DNA of 64,000 bases from contig NZ_QQSV01000006.1 of assembly GCF_003351145.1 (NCBI RefSeq), forward strand, positions 1 through 64,000, read 5' to 3'. The DNA is from Meiothermus sp. QL-1 (GTDB taxonomy: Bacteria > Deinococcota > Deinococci > Deinococcales > Thermaceae). The translations under genes were made by a program, and so were the position numbers. Positions 1 through 8,606 of the stretch are shown one piece after another. Under the pieces are notes generated by a model. The model worked only from the letters and a program-made list of their open reading frames with translations, did not search any database and was not told where the DNA came from. Position 1 is the stretch's first letter, and each line of letters begins with the position of its first letter.

Positions 1-2
1 GG

Positions 3-206
3 CGGGTAGTCAGGGTAGACCCAAAATACACCAGCCAGGATTGTCCGGTGTGCGGCTACAGAGAAAAACGCCCTCTCTGGGTGCGGGAGTACACCTGTCC
101 CCAGTGCGGCGCCCACCAGCACCGGGATGTGGCCGCAGCGCTGAACATCCTGGCCAGGGCTCGGACGGAGCCTGCGGGGATGGATACGGCAAGGGCCGTC
201 CCGTGA
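3..206 (+). CDS. tnpB: TnpB (IS200/IS605 OrfB) RNA-guided nuclease, C-terminal fragment
   Basis: Reading codons from base 3 gives an uninterrupted C-terminal peptide of 67 residues ending in TGA at 204-206. It carries the TnpB signature: a KYTSQ-type strand, a four-cysteine zinc ribbon (CPVCG ... CPQCG) and then the RDVAAALNIL helix, in which the HRD aspartate supplies the third RuvC catalytic acid. In known TnpB proteins this part binds DNA and forms the end of the RuvC nuclease. The 5' part lies outside the window, so intactness cannot be judged. The 3' end of such genes normally overlaps the omega-RNA scaffold, which fits the hairpin that follows. Confidence 0.85.
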   Translation, partial: RVVRVDPKYTSQDCPVCGYREKRPLWVREYTCPQCGAHQHRDVAAALNILARARTEPAGMDTARAVP

Positions 207-217
207 GAACCGCGAAG

Positions 218-237
218 CCCCGTTCTTCAGAACGGGG
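218..237 (+). ncRNA. IS605 right-end hairpin, probable 3' end of the omega-RNA scaffold
   Basis: An 8-bp perfect stem (218-225 with 230-237) closes a TTCA loop, 11 bases after the tnpB stop. A GC stem of the form GAAGCCCC...GGGG just before a TCAC end is typical of the right end of IS200/IS605 elements, where it acts as the transposase recognition hairpin and as part of the guide-RNA scaffold. The RNA itself is inferred. Confidence 0.6.
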
Positions 238-255
238 AGTCGTCACGAGGGAGAC

Positions 256-2166
256 ATGCGAAGCAACATCGCGCTACCCGGGATACTCTTCCTTCTTTTC
301 GCCTGTACATCCCCTTCGGGCGGCTCGACCGACTTCGCCATCGCCCTAGACCCCACGAACCTGGCTGTGGAGCAGGGCGCTCAAGGGACCACAAGGCTTA
401 CCCTCACGCCCCGGGGGGGTTTTACCGGGATGGTCTCGCTCTCTTTGCACAACGCTCCCGCCGGGGTCAGCCTTGCGCCCACCAGCCTGAGCGTGACGGG
501 GAGCAGCCCGGTGAGCCAGAGCCTCACCATCAGCGTGGGGAGCGGTGTGGCCGCCGGGAACTACACCGTCAAGGTGCGGGCCAGCGCAGGCGGCATTGCC
601 AAGGAGGCTGATCTCGCACTTGCCGTGGGTGCACGGTTGGGCGGTGGAGAGGGCAGCCTGGTCGTTGGGCCGACCCGGCTCAAGCTTCTCCCCAATACCC
701 GAGGGCAGGTCCAGCTCACCCTGACCCCTCCTTCGGGCTTCAGGGGGAGCGTGGAGCTTTCAATCTGGGGGACGCTAGTGCGGCCTATACCCGACCGGCT
801 CGAGATTACAAGCGACCAGCCAGTCCGGATGCCTTTGGTCATCGCCGTGGGAAACCTCTCGCCACAGCGGCTCAACCTCCGGCTCTACGCTGAGGGGGAT
901 GGGTTCCCCCGGAAAGAGGCCCCCTTCGAGCTTTGGGTCGCCACCGACCCTGAACCGGACCCCAGCTTTGGCAGGGATGGGTTCGCCGCGACTGATACGG
1001 CGCCCGGCTTTGGGGATTCTCTCAAGGGGCTGGTCCAGCACCCTGATGGGAGCTTCACCGCCCTAGTCGCATATCATAACACAATCCAACTGGTCCGCTA
1101 CCTCCCCGATGGCCAACTCGATACCTCGTTCGGCCAGGGAGGCGTTGTCGAGAGGGCCCTGCCCAGAATAAGAGAAGGCAGTATGCTCCTCGAGCCCAAC
1201 GAAAGACTGGTGGTAGCGGGAGACAGGTTTAGACCAGACGGCAGCTTGAACACCTCCATCTTCCTGGCCCGCTTCAACCGCGACGGGACTCCGGACACGA
1301 GCTTCGACCAGGACGGGCTGCTGGAACTGAGCCTGGGTGGAATGAGTGAAGACTTCGGCGCCATAATCCGCCGGCCTGATGGGAGGTTGGTCGGGACTGG
1401 CAGCTCCTCGAACAATGGCAGCAAAATTCTCCTCTTCCAGGTCCGCTCCGACGGCCTTCTGGACCCGGGCTTCGGCGCCCCCGGAACGGGTTTCGTTCGT
1501 ATCGACACTGGCAGCGAGCAGGGGTCAGGGAAGGACCTGGTGCTCCTGCCGAGCGGGGACTTCCTGGTGGCCAGCGAGCTGACATCCGGCGACATCCTTC
1601 TCACCCGCCACAACCACGACGGCAGCCTGGACCCTGCTTTTGGCGTGAATGGCCGGCTCAGGGTTGACCTGGGGGCCTTTGAGGACTCGCCCCGGCTGCT
1701 TGTCGATTCAAACGGCCGGGTGGTTCTGCTGGGGGCACAGCAGAGCTGCCAGGGCAGCACCTGCCAGTTCGCCTACTTCCTGCGCCGTTACCTGGCAAAT
1801 GGCGCTCTGGACGCCAGCTTTGGCCAGGGTGGCACCCAGATCTTTCCGGTAGGCGATAGCCGGTACCGGCCCACCCAGCTCTTGGAGGTGGACGGGAAAC
1901 TGCTCACGATAGGGAACTGGCCTCGCAATGGTGTTATCTTCCGCTACCACCCAGACGGCAGCCGGGACCAGGAGTTCGGCCCGGGGGGTAGTATTGGGTT
2001 CTTCTACTCCCCATATGAGACTGAACTCTCCTCAATCCTGGTGCAGCCCAATGGCAGGCTTGTGGTGGGTGGGACAGCATTTTACAGACAGACGTCGGGA
2101 TGGTATTCCTTCACTCTCCTTGCGCGCTACCGCAGGGTTGAGGGGCTGGGGCCCCTGGCGCCCTAG
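256..2166 (+). CDS. Lipoprotein with Ig-like module and delta-60-type propeller repeats
   Basis: 636 residues. A signal peptide ends in the lipobox LFAC (Cys17), so the product should be a lipoprotein on the outer face of the cell. Residues about 28-125 form a beta-rich module with the motif GFTGMVSLSLHNAPAGV; a second looser copy follows to about 230. From about 235 to the end there are repeated stretches of the type YLPDGQLDTSFGQGG, RFNRDGTPDTSFDQDG and RHNHDGSLDPAFGVNG, which match the delta-60 repeat family and suggest a beta-propeller. The start is supported by GAGGGAG eight bases upstream. The N-terminal module is nearly the same as one in the minus-strand lipoprotein at 24390-26213. 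Function unknown; extracellular binding is inference. Confidence 0.85.
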   Translation: MRSNIALPGILFLLFACTSPSGGSTDFAIALDPTNLAVEQGAQGTTRLTLTPRGGFTGMVSLSLHNAPAGVSLAPTSLSVTGSSPVSQSLTISVGSGVAAGNYTVKVRASAGGIAKEADLALAVGARLGGGEGSLVVGPTRLKLLPNTRGQVQLTLTPPSGFRGSVELSIWGTLVRPIPDRLEITSDQPVRMPLVIAVGNLSPQRLNLRLYAEGDGFPRKEAPFELWVATDPEPDPSFGRDGFAATDTAPGFGDSLKGLVQHPDGSFTALVAYHNTIQLVRYLPDGQLDTSFGQGGVVERALPRIREGSMLLEPNERLVVAGDRFRPDGSLNTSIFLARFNRDGTPDTSFDQDGLLELSLGGMSEDFGAIIRRPDGRLVGTGSSSNNGSKILLFQVRSDGLLDPGFGAPGTGFVRIDTGSEQGSGKDLVLLPSGDFLVASELTSGDILLTRHNHDGSLDPAFGVNGRLRVDLGAFEDSPRLLVDSNGRVVLLGAQQSCQGSTCQFAYFLRRYLANGALDASFGQGGTQIFPVGDSRYRPTQLLEVDGKLLTIGNWPRNGVIFRYHPDGSRDQEFGPGGSIGFFYSPYETELSSILVQPNGRLVVGGTAFYRQTSGWYSFTLLARYRRVEGLGPLAP

Positions 2167-2183
2167 GCGTTTGCTCCATACCC

Positions 2184-2216
2184 CCGAGGGGGCCTACTGA
2201 AATCAGGCCCCCTCGG
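2184..2216. terminator. Strong GC hairpin after the propeller lipoprotein
   Basis: Twelve-base perfect inverted repeat (2184-2195 with 2205-2216) around a 9-base loop, 17 bases after the stop codon. No long T-tract follows, which is common in GC-rich thermophiles. Confidence 0.75.
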
Positions 2217-2275
2217 ATGCCGCATGCCCTGGGGATGCAAAGGGGACCAAGGCGACCGAGGTGTGGTGGCTGACG

Positions 2276-2303
2276 TTTGCCTAGAGGGGCCTTCGGCTAG
2301 ACT
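2276..2303 (+). promoter_or_regulatory. Leaderless-type promoter of the YtxJ-like gene
   Basis: TTTGCC at 2276-2281 and TAGACT at 2298-2303 are 16 bases apart. The -10 box ends seven bases before ATG 2311, the spacing expected for a leaderless transcript, and there is no Shine-Dalgarno sequence. This decides against the longer upstream reading frame. Confidence 0.6.
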
Positions 2304-2310
2304 CGAGCCT

Positions 2311-2958
2311 ATGAGAGAGCGCATGCACCCCCTGACCACCCCTGAGGAAGTCGACGCCTTCATCGAAGGGCACCCCGTGGCGGCCATCTTCAAGGCCGGC
2401 ACCTGCCACAAGACCATGCAGGGCTGGGGCTATGTGGAGCAGATGCTCCGGGTACGCCCCTCCATCCCGGTGGGCATCATCCGGGTGGTGGAGCACCGCC
2501 CCGCCTCCAACCGGGTGGCCGAGCGCACCGGCATCGTGCACCACTCCCCCCAGATCATCCTCTTCCGCAACGCCCAACCGCTTTTTGAGCTCAACAACTG
2601 GGACATCACCCCGGAAAACCTCGAGCCCCTCTTCGCTGCCCACCTCGCCGATGTGCCGGTGGTGGAGGCCGGGAGCGGGGCCCGGAGCGACCTCGAGCCC
2701 TACAAGCGCCTCCTGGACGCCTACCTGGGCGGGGCCATCAGCGAGCCCCAGTTCGCCTGGACCTACCTGAACCTTTTCCGGGAAGACGCTGCGCTGCGCT
2801 CTAAGGAGGAGTTCGACCTGCTCAACTCGCTCTTCGGCAACCCCGACGAGCACCACATCCACCCCATGGCCATCCTCCAGTTCGAGCAGAACAACCCCTC
2901 GCCTACCCCCCTGCGGGAGCGGGCCCGGGCGCTGCGGGAGCGGCTGGAGACCCTGTAA
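2311..2958 (+). CDS. Bacillithiol-system redox protein, YtxJ/DUF2847-like
   Basis: 215 residues. The first about 110 residues look like a thioredoxin-fold YtxJ (DUF2847) domain: a beta strand into FKAGTCHKT, then [11 protein letters not shown] and an [14 protein letters not shown] strand with the cis-proline (SP). YtxJ proteins use one cysteine and are linked to bacillithiol, the thiol of this phylum. Here the active site is TCHKT rather than the common TCPIS. The last about 100 residues are helical, including [13 protein letters not shown], and make the protein about twice the usual YtxJ length. It is monocistronic, between two hairpins. The start is ATG 2311, not the upstream frame opening at 2224. 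Confidence 0.75.
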   Translation: MRERMHPLTTPEEVDAFIEGHPVAAIFKAGTCHKTMQGWGYVEQMLRVRPSIPVGIIRVVEHRPASNRVAERTGIVHHSPQIILFRNAQPLFELNNWDITPENLEPLFAAHLADVPVVEAGSGARSDLEPYKRLLDAYLGGAISEPQFAWTYLNLFREDAALRSKEEFDLLNSLFGNPDEHHIHPMAILQFEQNNPSPTPLRERARALRERLETL

Positions 2959-2963
2959 AAAAA

Positions 2964-2981
2964 CCCCACCTGGCGGTGGGG
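2964..2981. terminator. Intrinsic-terminator-like hairpin after the YtxJ-like gene
   Basis: Seven-base stem (2964-2970 with 2975-2981) and TGGC loop starting five bases after the stop codon. An A-tract lies on its left, so it would be a better terminator for the minus strand. Confidence 0.55.
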
Positions 2982-3081
2982 AGCCCGGCCCCGAGGGGTT
3001 TCAATGGGAACCATTTTGAGCAGGGGTGGCTCGAGGCCGGGCAGACCTAGCCTAGCAAGCAGTTGTGGATAAGGTGTGGAA

Positions 3082-3969
3082 ATGCGCGCCTACTCCACCG
3101 CCCATTGCACGCTGGAACTGCCCGACTACCACCCCTTCCCCCGCTACAAGTACCAGGGGGTGGCCGAGGCGCTGAGGGAAGAGCTGGAGGTTCGGCCCGC
3201 CCCCGTCATCGGCTGGGAAACCCTGGCCCTGGCCCACCACCCAGGGTACCTGGACAAGCTGCGCCGCGAGGGCCTGAGCCGGGCCGAGGCCCATCGGGTG
3301 GGCCTGCCCTGGAGCCAGGGCCTGCTCGAGCGGGCCCTCCACGCCGCAGGGGGCACCCTGGCCGCCACCCTGGATGCCCTGGCGTGGGGCCTGGGCCTGA
3401 ACCTGGCCGGGGGCACCCACCACGCCTTCCCTGACCGGGCCGAGGGCTACAGCCTCTTCAACGACGTGGCCGTGGCGGTGGCCTACCTGCGGGCCCGGGG
3501 CTTCCAGGGCCGGGTGCTTGTAGTGGACCTGGACGCCCACCAGGGCAACGGCACCGCGGTATTTTTCCAGGGCGACCCCACGGTCTTCACCCTCTCGCTC
3601 CACGCCGAGCGCAACTACCCCCTGAAAAAGGAGGCAAGCGACCTGGACGTGGGGCTGGCCGACGGCACCGACGACCGGAGCTACCTCGCCGCCCTGGAGC
3701 CCGCTTTGGACCAGGCCTTTGCCCACCGGCCCGAGCTGGTCTTCTACAACGCCGGGGTGGACGTGCTGCGCAACGACCGCTTTGGCCGGCTGGGGCTGAG
3801 CCTAGAAGGCCTGGCCGAGCGGGAGCGGCAGGTCTTTGCTCGGGTAAAGCAAGCCCACCTGCCCCTGGTGGTGGTGATGGGCGGCGGCTACAACCGCGAC
3901 CCCCAGCTGACCGTGACCGCCCACGCCCAGACCTACCGGCTGGCCCTGGCCATGCTGGGCCAGAGGTGA
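3082..3969 (+). CDS. Histone-deacetylase-family (acetoin-utilisation type) zinc deacetylase
   Basis: 295 residues, a single arginase-fold HDAC domain of the short class-IV-like bacterial type. Visible signatures are GGTHHAF (tandem histidines of the charge relay), DLDAHQGNGTA (zinc-ligand Asp and His), NAGVDVL (second zinc Asp region) and the GGGYNRD loop with the catalytic tyrosine. Expected activity is amide hydrolysis of acetyl-lysine or a small acetylated amine; the substrate cannot be told. ATG 3082 is preferred over GTG 3076 because AAGG at 3071-3074 is then seven bases upstream. The pyridoxal kinase gene begins three bases after its stop, so the two are co-transcribed. Confidence 0.9.
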   Translation: MRAYSTAHCTLELPDYHPFPRYKYQGVAEALREELEVRPAPVIGWETLALAHHPGYLDKLRREGLSRAEAHRVGLPWSQGLLERALHAAGGTLAATLDALAWGLGLNLAGGTHHAFPDRAEGYSLFNDVAVAVAYLRARGFQGRVLVVDLDAHQGNGTAVFFQGDPTVFTLSLHAERNYPLKKEASDLDVGLADGTDDRSYLAALEPALDQAFAHRPELVFYNAGVDVLRNDRFGRLGLSLEGLAERERQVFARVKQAHLPLVVVMGGGYNRDPQLTVTAHAQTYRLALAMLGQR

Positions 3970-3972
3970 GGG

Positions 3973-4827
3973 GTGGGCCAGGTCCTTTCGATCCAAAGCT
4001 GGGTGGCCTACGGCCATGTGGGCAACGCTGCGGCCACCCTTCCCCTCCAGCGCCTGGGCTTTGAGGTCTGGGCCGTGCACACCGTACAGTTCTCCAACCA
4101 CCCCGGCTACGGCCTGTTCCGGGGCATGCGGCTTCCCCCCGCGCACCTTTTGGAAGTGGTGGCGGGCCTGGCTGAACAGGGCGTGCTGGCCAAGTGCGAT
4201 GCCCTGCTCTTGGGCTATATGGGCCAGGCCGGCACCGCCCAGGCCGTCCTTTTCGCCCTGGAGCAGCTCCGGGCGCAGAACCCAAGGGCCCTATTCTGCT
4301 GCGACCCGGTGATGGGCGACGAAGGGCGGCTTTACGTGGAGCCGCAGGTTCCCGAGGCCATCCAGCGCCTGCTACCCCAGGCCGACCTCCTCACCCCCAA
4401 CCCCTTCGAGCTGGGGCTGCTCAGCCAAAGGGAGGTAGATGACCTGGACGCAGCGCTCGAGGCCGCCTGCCTGCTGCGGGAACAGATGCGGCCCGAAGGG
4501 CCCCGCATCGTGCTGGTCAGCGGCCTGCGGCAGGGGGAGGAGACCGAGACCCTGGCCGTGGGCGAGGAGGGCGCCTTTGGCGTGCGCACCCCCTATATCC
4601 CCTTCCATCCGCCCCCCAACGGGACCGGCGACGCCCTAGCCGCACTGTTTTTGGGGCACTACCTGCGGGAAAAAGCCCTGGTGCCCAGCCTGGAGCTGGC
4701 CGTATCGGCCCTGTGGGGGCTGCTCTGGCACACCCACCAGGCCCGAAGCCGCGAGCTTTGTCTGGTGGCTGCGCAGGAGGAGTACGCCCAACCCAGCCGG
4801 CGCTTCAGGGCAGAACGGCGCTTATAA
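3973..4827 (+). CDS. pdxY: Pyridoxal kinase
   Basis: 284 residues of the ribokinase superfamily, matching PdxY in length. Motifs: QSWVAYGHVGN near the N-terminus (substrate lid), VQFSNHPGYG, CCDPVMGDEG, LTPNPFEL and the anion-hole/catalytic-base stretch NGTGDALAALFL. It phosphorylates pyridoxal (and related vitamers) with ATP in the B6 salvage pathway in the cytoplasm. GTG start, tightly coupled to the deacetylase upstream (gap of three bases). The -10 box of the next gene lies across its stop codon. Confidence 0.92.
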   Translation: MGQVLSIQSWVAYGHVGNAAATLPLQRLGFEVWAVHTVQFSNHPGYGLFRGMRLPPAHLLEVVAGLAEQGVLAKCDALLLGYMGQAGTAQAVLFALEQLRAQNPRALFCCDPVMGDEGRLYVEPQVPEAIQRLLPQADLLTPNPFELGLLSQREVDDLDAALEAACLLREQMRPEGPRIVLVSGLRQGEETETLAVGEEGAFGVRTPYIPFHPPPNGTGDALAALFLGHYLREKALVPSLELAVSALWGLLWHTHQARSRELCLVAAQEEYAQPSRRFRAERRL

Positions 4828-4828
4828 T
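4823..4828 (+). promoter_or_regulatory. TATAAT -10 box at the end of pdxY
   Basis: A perfect TATAAT ends six bases before ATG 4835 of the molybdopterin oxidoreductase, again the leaderless spacing. No convincing -35 is seen 16-18 bases upstream. Confidence 0.5.
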
Positions 4829-4834
4829 GGCCCC

Positions 4835-6844
4835 ATGCAGCCCCGCCAGGCCCGCGCCACCTGCCCCCTGGACTGCCCCGACGCCTGTTCGCTTTTGGTA
4901 ACCCTGGAGGGGAACCGGCTGTTGGAGGTGAAGGGCGACCCCGCCCACCCCATCACCCGGGGCTTTGCCTGCGTCAAGACCTACCGCTACCCCGAACGGC
5001 AGCACCACCCCCTGCGGCCCCTCTACCCCCTCAGGCGGGTGGGGCGAAAGGGCGAGGGGCGCTTTGAGCGGGTGGGCTGGACCGAGGCTTTGGACGAGAT
5101 TGCCGAGCGGCTCAGGCAGATTCTGGCCGAAAGCGGCCCCGAGGCCGTCCTGCCCTACCACTACGCCGGCACCATGGGCCTGATGCAGTACGAGCATCCC
5201 CTTGCCTTCTTCCGGGCCCTGGGTGCGAGCGAGCTCGAGACCACCATCTGCGCCACCGCGGGCCGGGCCGCCTGGGAGGCCACCTACGGCCACCGCTTCG
5301 GCACCGACCCCGAGGAGGTGCCCAAGGCCCGCTTCATTCTGCTCTGGGGCATCAACAGCCTGCACACCCACACCCACCTCACCCCCTTCCTCAAGGAAGC
5401 CCGGCACAACGGGGCCCGCATCGTGCACATTGACCCCTACGAGAACCTCACCAGCCGCTTTGCCGACGAGCACATCAAGATTCGCCCCGGAACCGATGCG
5501 GCGCTGGCCTACGGGATGGCCCGGGCCATCATCCAAGCCGGGCTCCACGACAGGGACTACATTGCGCGGATGACCACCGGGTTCGAGGCCTTTGCCCAAG
5601 CAGCCCTGGCCTGGACGCCCGAGCGGGTGGAGGCGGTCACCGGCGTACCGGCGGCCACGGTGGAGCGGCTGGGGCTCGAGTTCGCCCAGGCCCGGGCCAG
5701 CTTCATCCGCACCAGCTACGGCCTCACCCGCCACCCCGGCGGGGGCTCGGCCCTGCGGGCGGTCATCCTGCTGCCCGCCCTCACCGGGGCCTGGCAGTAC
5801 CCGGGCGGCGGGGCTTTGCTGAGCACCAGCGGGGCCTTCGCCCTCAACCGAAAATTCCTGGGCGGCCAGCACCTCCTGGCCCGGCGCCCCGCCCCACCCC
5901 GGCGGGTCAACATGACCCAGCTCGGCACCGCCCTCACCGCCCTCAAGCCCCCCATCCGGGCCCTCTTCGTCTTCAACTCCAACCCGGCGGTCATCGCCCC
6001 CCGCTCCGACCTGGTGCAAAAGGGCCTGCTGCGCGAGGACCTTTTTACGGTGGTGCTGGAGCAGGCCCTCACCGAGACCACCCGCTACGCCGACTTCGTG
6101 CTGCCCGCCACCACTTTTTTAGAGCACCCCGACCTCTACACCGCCTACGGCCACTACTACCTCTCCTGGAACGAGGCCCTCCTGCCCCCCCAGGGCGAGG
6201 CCCGGCCCAACACCTGGGTCTTCGCCGAACTGGGCCGAAGGCTAGGCCTGGAGGAGCCCACCCTTTACTGGGACGCCGAGACCCTGGCGCGCTCGCTTTT
6301 GGACACCGACCATCCCTGGCTGGAGGGCATCACCCTGGAGCGGCTCAAGGCCGAGGGCTTCGTGCGGCTCAACATCCCCCGGGGCTACCAGCCCTTCACC
6401 GAGCAGGCCGGCACCCCCTCGGGCAAGATAGCCTTCGACCCCCCGCCCCAGGTCATCCTGACCGAGCCCACCGCCGAATTTCCCCTGATTCTGCTTACCC
6501 CCCCAGCCAAACACTTCCTGAACAGCACCTACGGGCACATCGAGCGCCTGGTGCGGGCCGAGGGGGGTGAGCCCTTCCTGCTGGTGCATCCAGAGGACGC
6601 GCAGGCCTTTGGGGTGAAGGACGGGGCGCTGGTGCGCATCCGCTCCCCGCACGGCGCGGTGGTGCGGCGGGTGCGGGTCACCGAGGCCCCTATCCCCGGC
6701 ACGGTGGTGCTGGAGGGCACCTGGTGGGAGGCCCCGGCCCCCGACGGCAAGGGGATCAACTGGCTCACCGGCGAGCACCTGACCGACCTAGGCGCGGGCT
6801 CCACCTTCCACAGCAACCCGGTGCGGTTGGAGCCGCTGGACTAG
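4835..6844 (+). CDS. Molybdopterin (bis-MGD) oxidoreductase, cytoplasmic, 4Fe-4S
   Basis: 669 residues of the DMSO reductase/formate dehydrogenase superfamily. The N-terminus has CPLDCPDAC and, about 30 residues on, FACVK, giving four cysteines for one [4Fe-4S] cluster. The stretch TTICATAGRAAW aligns with the place where formate dehydrogenases carry the Mo-ligating Sec/Cys, so Cys is the likely ligand (inference). Later motifs are LLWGINSLHTH, IDPYENLT, the central FVFNSNPAV and the C-terminal molydopterin-dinucleotide-binding barrel (from about 540). There is no Tat signal, so it is probably cytoplasmic. No partner subunits lie next to it. The substrate is unknown; formate dehydrogenase or a polysulfide/nitrate-type enzyme are options. 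Confidence 0.88.
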   Translation: MQPRQARATCPLDCPDACSLLVTLEGNRLLEVKGDPAHPITRGFACVKTYRYPERQHHPLRPLYPLRRVGRKGEGRFERVGWTEALDEIAERLRQILAESGPEAVLPYHYAGTMGLMQYEHPLAFFRALGASELETTICATAGRAAWEATYGHRFGTDPEEVPKARFILLWGINSLHTHTHLTPFLKEARHNGARIVHIDPYENLTSRFADEHIKIRPGTDAALAYGMARAIIQAGLHDRDYIARMTTGFEAFAQAALAWTPERVEAVTGVPAATVERLGLEFAQARASFIRTSYGLTRHPGGGSALRAVILLPALTGAWQYPGGGALLSTSGAFALNRKFLGGQHLLARRPAPPRRVNMTQLGTALTALKPPIRALFVFNSNPAVIAPRSDLVQKGLLREDLFTVVLEQALTETTRYADFVLPATTFLEHPDLYTAYGHYYLSWNEALLPPQGEARPNTWVFAELGRRLGLEEPTLYWDAETLARSLLDTDHPWLEGITLERLKAEGFVRLNIPRGYQPFTEQAGTPSGKIAFDPPPQVILTEPTAEFPLILLTPPAKHFLNSTYGHIERLVRAEGGEPFLLVHPEDAQAFGVKDGALVRIRSPHGAVVRRVRVTEAPIPGTVVLEGTWWEAPAPDGKGINWLTGEHLTDLGAGSTFHSNPVRLEPLD

Positions 6845-6847
6845 GGC

Positions 6848-6876
6848 TTGACAAAAGCTGTGCCAACCCCCAAACT
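6848..6876 (+). promoter_or_regulatory. Promoter upstream of hera
   Basis: A perfect TTGACA (6848-6853) is followed after 17 bases by a weak CAAACT. This would leave a leader of about 120 bases before the helicase start. Confidence 0.45.
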
Positions 6877-7001
6877 GCTAGGGTTGCGCCCAATGGCCGC
6901 CGGGTGCGGCTGGGCGCGCAGTGGGCCGTACATCCAGGGTAGCCCCGACGGTTTTCTTTCTGGGATGGGCGGCTCGAGCCCCACACCCGGAGGAAGAACC
7001 G

Positions 7002-8576
7002 ATGGAATTTGCTGCGCTCAATCTGCGGCTCGAGGTGGCCCAGGCCATCCAGGCCAAGGGCTTCACCACCCTTACCCCCATCCAGGCCGCGGCCATCCCG
7101 CTGGCTCTGGAAGGCAAAGACGTGCTGGGGCAGGCCCGCACCGGCACCGGCAAGACGCTGGCCTTTGGCATCCCCATCGCGCACCGGCTGGAGCCGGCCC
7201 GCGCGCGGGGCCGGGCCCCCAGAGCCCTGGTGCTCACCCCCACCCGCGAACTGGCCCTGCAGGTGGCCAAGGAGCTGGCCTGGCTGGCCCCCCACCTCAG
7301 CATCACCCCCATCTACGGCGGAACCGGCTACGGCAAGCAGGCCGAGGCCCTGAAGCGCGGCACCGACGTGGTGGTGGCCACCCCCGGGCGGGCCCTCGAC
7401 TACCTGGAGCAGGGGGTGCTCGAGCTCTCCCAGATCGAGATTGCCGTGCTGGACGAGGCCGATGAGATGCTATCGATGGGCTTCGAGGAGGCGGTGGAGC
7501 GGATTTTGGAAGCCACCCCTCCCTCGCGCCAGACCCTCCTGTTCTCGGCCACCCTGCCCCCCTGGGCCCGCCGTCTCTCGGAGCGCTACCAGCAGGGCGC
7601 CATCCACGTGAACGTCATCAAGGACGAGGCCGTCTCCTACGAGGAGGTGGCCATCCAGGCCCCTTTGCAAAACCGCCTGGCTTTGCTGTCCGACCTGCTC
7701 TTCGCCTACGCCCCCGAGCGGGCCATCGTGTTCACCAGCACCAAAGCCGAGTGCAACGATCTGGCCCTGGGCCTGGAAAGCCGCGCCCACAACGCCGCCC
7801 CCATCCACGGCGATATGGGGCAGCTCGAACGCGAGCGGGTGATGGAGCGCTTCCGCAGCGGGGCCACCACCGTTCTGGTGGCCACCGACGTGGCCGCGCG
7901 AGGGCTGGACATCCCCCAGGTGGACCTGGTGGTGCACTACCGCCTGCCCGACCAGCCCGAGACCTACCTGCACCGCTCGGGCCGCACCGGGCGAGCAGGG
8001 CGCTCGGGCAGGGTGGTGGTGCTCTATGGACCCCGCGAAAAGCGTGAGTTGGAGACCCTTGAGCGCGAGCTCAAGCGCAGCTTCAAGCGGATCAACCCCC
8101 CCACCCCCGAGGAGGTGATGGAGGCCAAGTGGGCGGCCCTGGCCCGGCGCATCGCGGCCCAGCCCGAGGCCGACAAAAAGCTGTGGCGGAAACAGGCCGA
8201 GCGGCTGGTGGTGGAGGGAGGGGTGGACGCGGTGGCCGGCATGCTGGCTTTGCTTCTGGGCGGGGCCCCCACCCCCAGGAGCCTGCTCACGGGCGAGGAG
8301 AACTGGGTCACCCTCAGGCTCACGGGCCCGCGCCTCAGCGTAAGCCGGGTGGTGGCGCTGCTCAAAGCCGCCGGGGCAGGGGAAATCGGCCGCGTTCGCC
8401 TCGAGGGCGACACGGCCTACGTGGATTTGCGCCCCGCCGATATGGACCGGCTCGAGCCCACCCCTTTGCGCGAGCTAAAGCTCAGCCGGGCCACTGAGGT
8501 ACCTCCCGAGTCGGAGCCCAAGCAATACCGCCGAAGCACCTCTGCAGGTGAACGCCGGCGGGTGGCCTATCGTTAG
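7002..8576 (+). CDS. hera: DEAD-box RNA helicase, Hera type
   Basis: 524 residues. RecA domain 1 carries the Q-motif (FTTLTPIQ), Walker A ARTGTGKT, PTRELALQ, TPGR, DEAD and SAT. RecA domain 2 carries VFTSTKAE, ATDVAARGLDIP and HRSGRTGRAGR. About 150 further residues correspond to the dimerisation domain and RRM-like RNA-binding domain known from Thermus thermophilus Hera, which binds 23S rRNA hairpin 92 and RNase P RNA. The expected role is RNA remodelling in ribosome assembly, possibly in the cold. The frame is open from 6921, but ATG 7002 has AGGAAG six bases upstream and starts at the expected MEFAALNL. Confidence 0.92.
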   Translation: MEFAALNLRLEVAQAIQAKGFTTLTPIQAAAIPLALEGKDVLGQARTGTGKTLAFGIPIAHRLEPARARGRAPRALVLTPTRELALQVAKELAWLAPHLSITPIYGGTGYGKQAEALKRGTDVVVATPGRALDYLEQGVLELSQIEIAVLDEADEMLSMGFEEAVERILEATPPSRQTLLFSATLPPWARRLSERYQQGAIHVNVIKDEAVSYEEVAIQAPLQNRLALLSDLLFAYAPERAIVFTSTKAECNDLALGLESRAHNAAPIHGDMGQLERERVMERFRSGATTVLVATDVAARGLDIPQVDLVVHYRLPDQPETYLHRSGRTGRAGRSGRVVVLYGPREKRELETLERELKRSFKRINPPTPEEVMEAKWAALARRIAAQPEADKKLWRKQAERLVVEGGVDAVAGMLALLLGGAPTPRSLLTGEENWVTLRLTGPRLSVSRVVALLKAAGAGEIGRVRLEGDTAYVDLRPADMDRLEPTPLRELKLSRATEVPPESEPKQYRRSTSAGERRRVAYR

Positions 8577-8606
8577 ACAGGAACCTCGCAAGGGTTTGGT
8601 TTCTCC

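Larger units (their letters stand above)
1..246 (+). mobile_element. 3' end of an IS200/IS605-family element (TnpB part), cut by the window edge
   Basis: The stretch holds the C-terminus of a TnpB-type protein followed at once by a short GC hairpin and a TCAC-like end, the usual layout of an IS605 right end. No TnpA or left end is visible because the window starts inside the element. The exact right boundary is uncertain, since these elements make no target-site duplication. Confidence 0.75.

Noticed and set aside
3063-3434. Overlapping plus-strand frame opposite in phase to the deacetylase
   Set aside because: Pro/Arg-rich shadow frame inside the HDAC gene.
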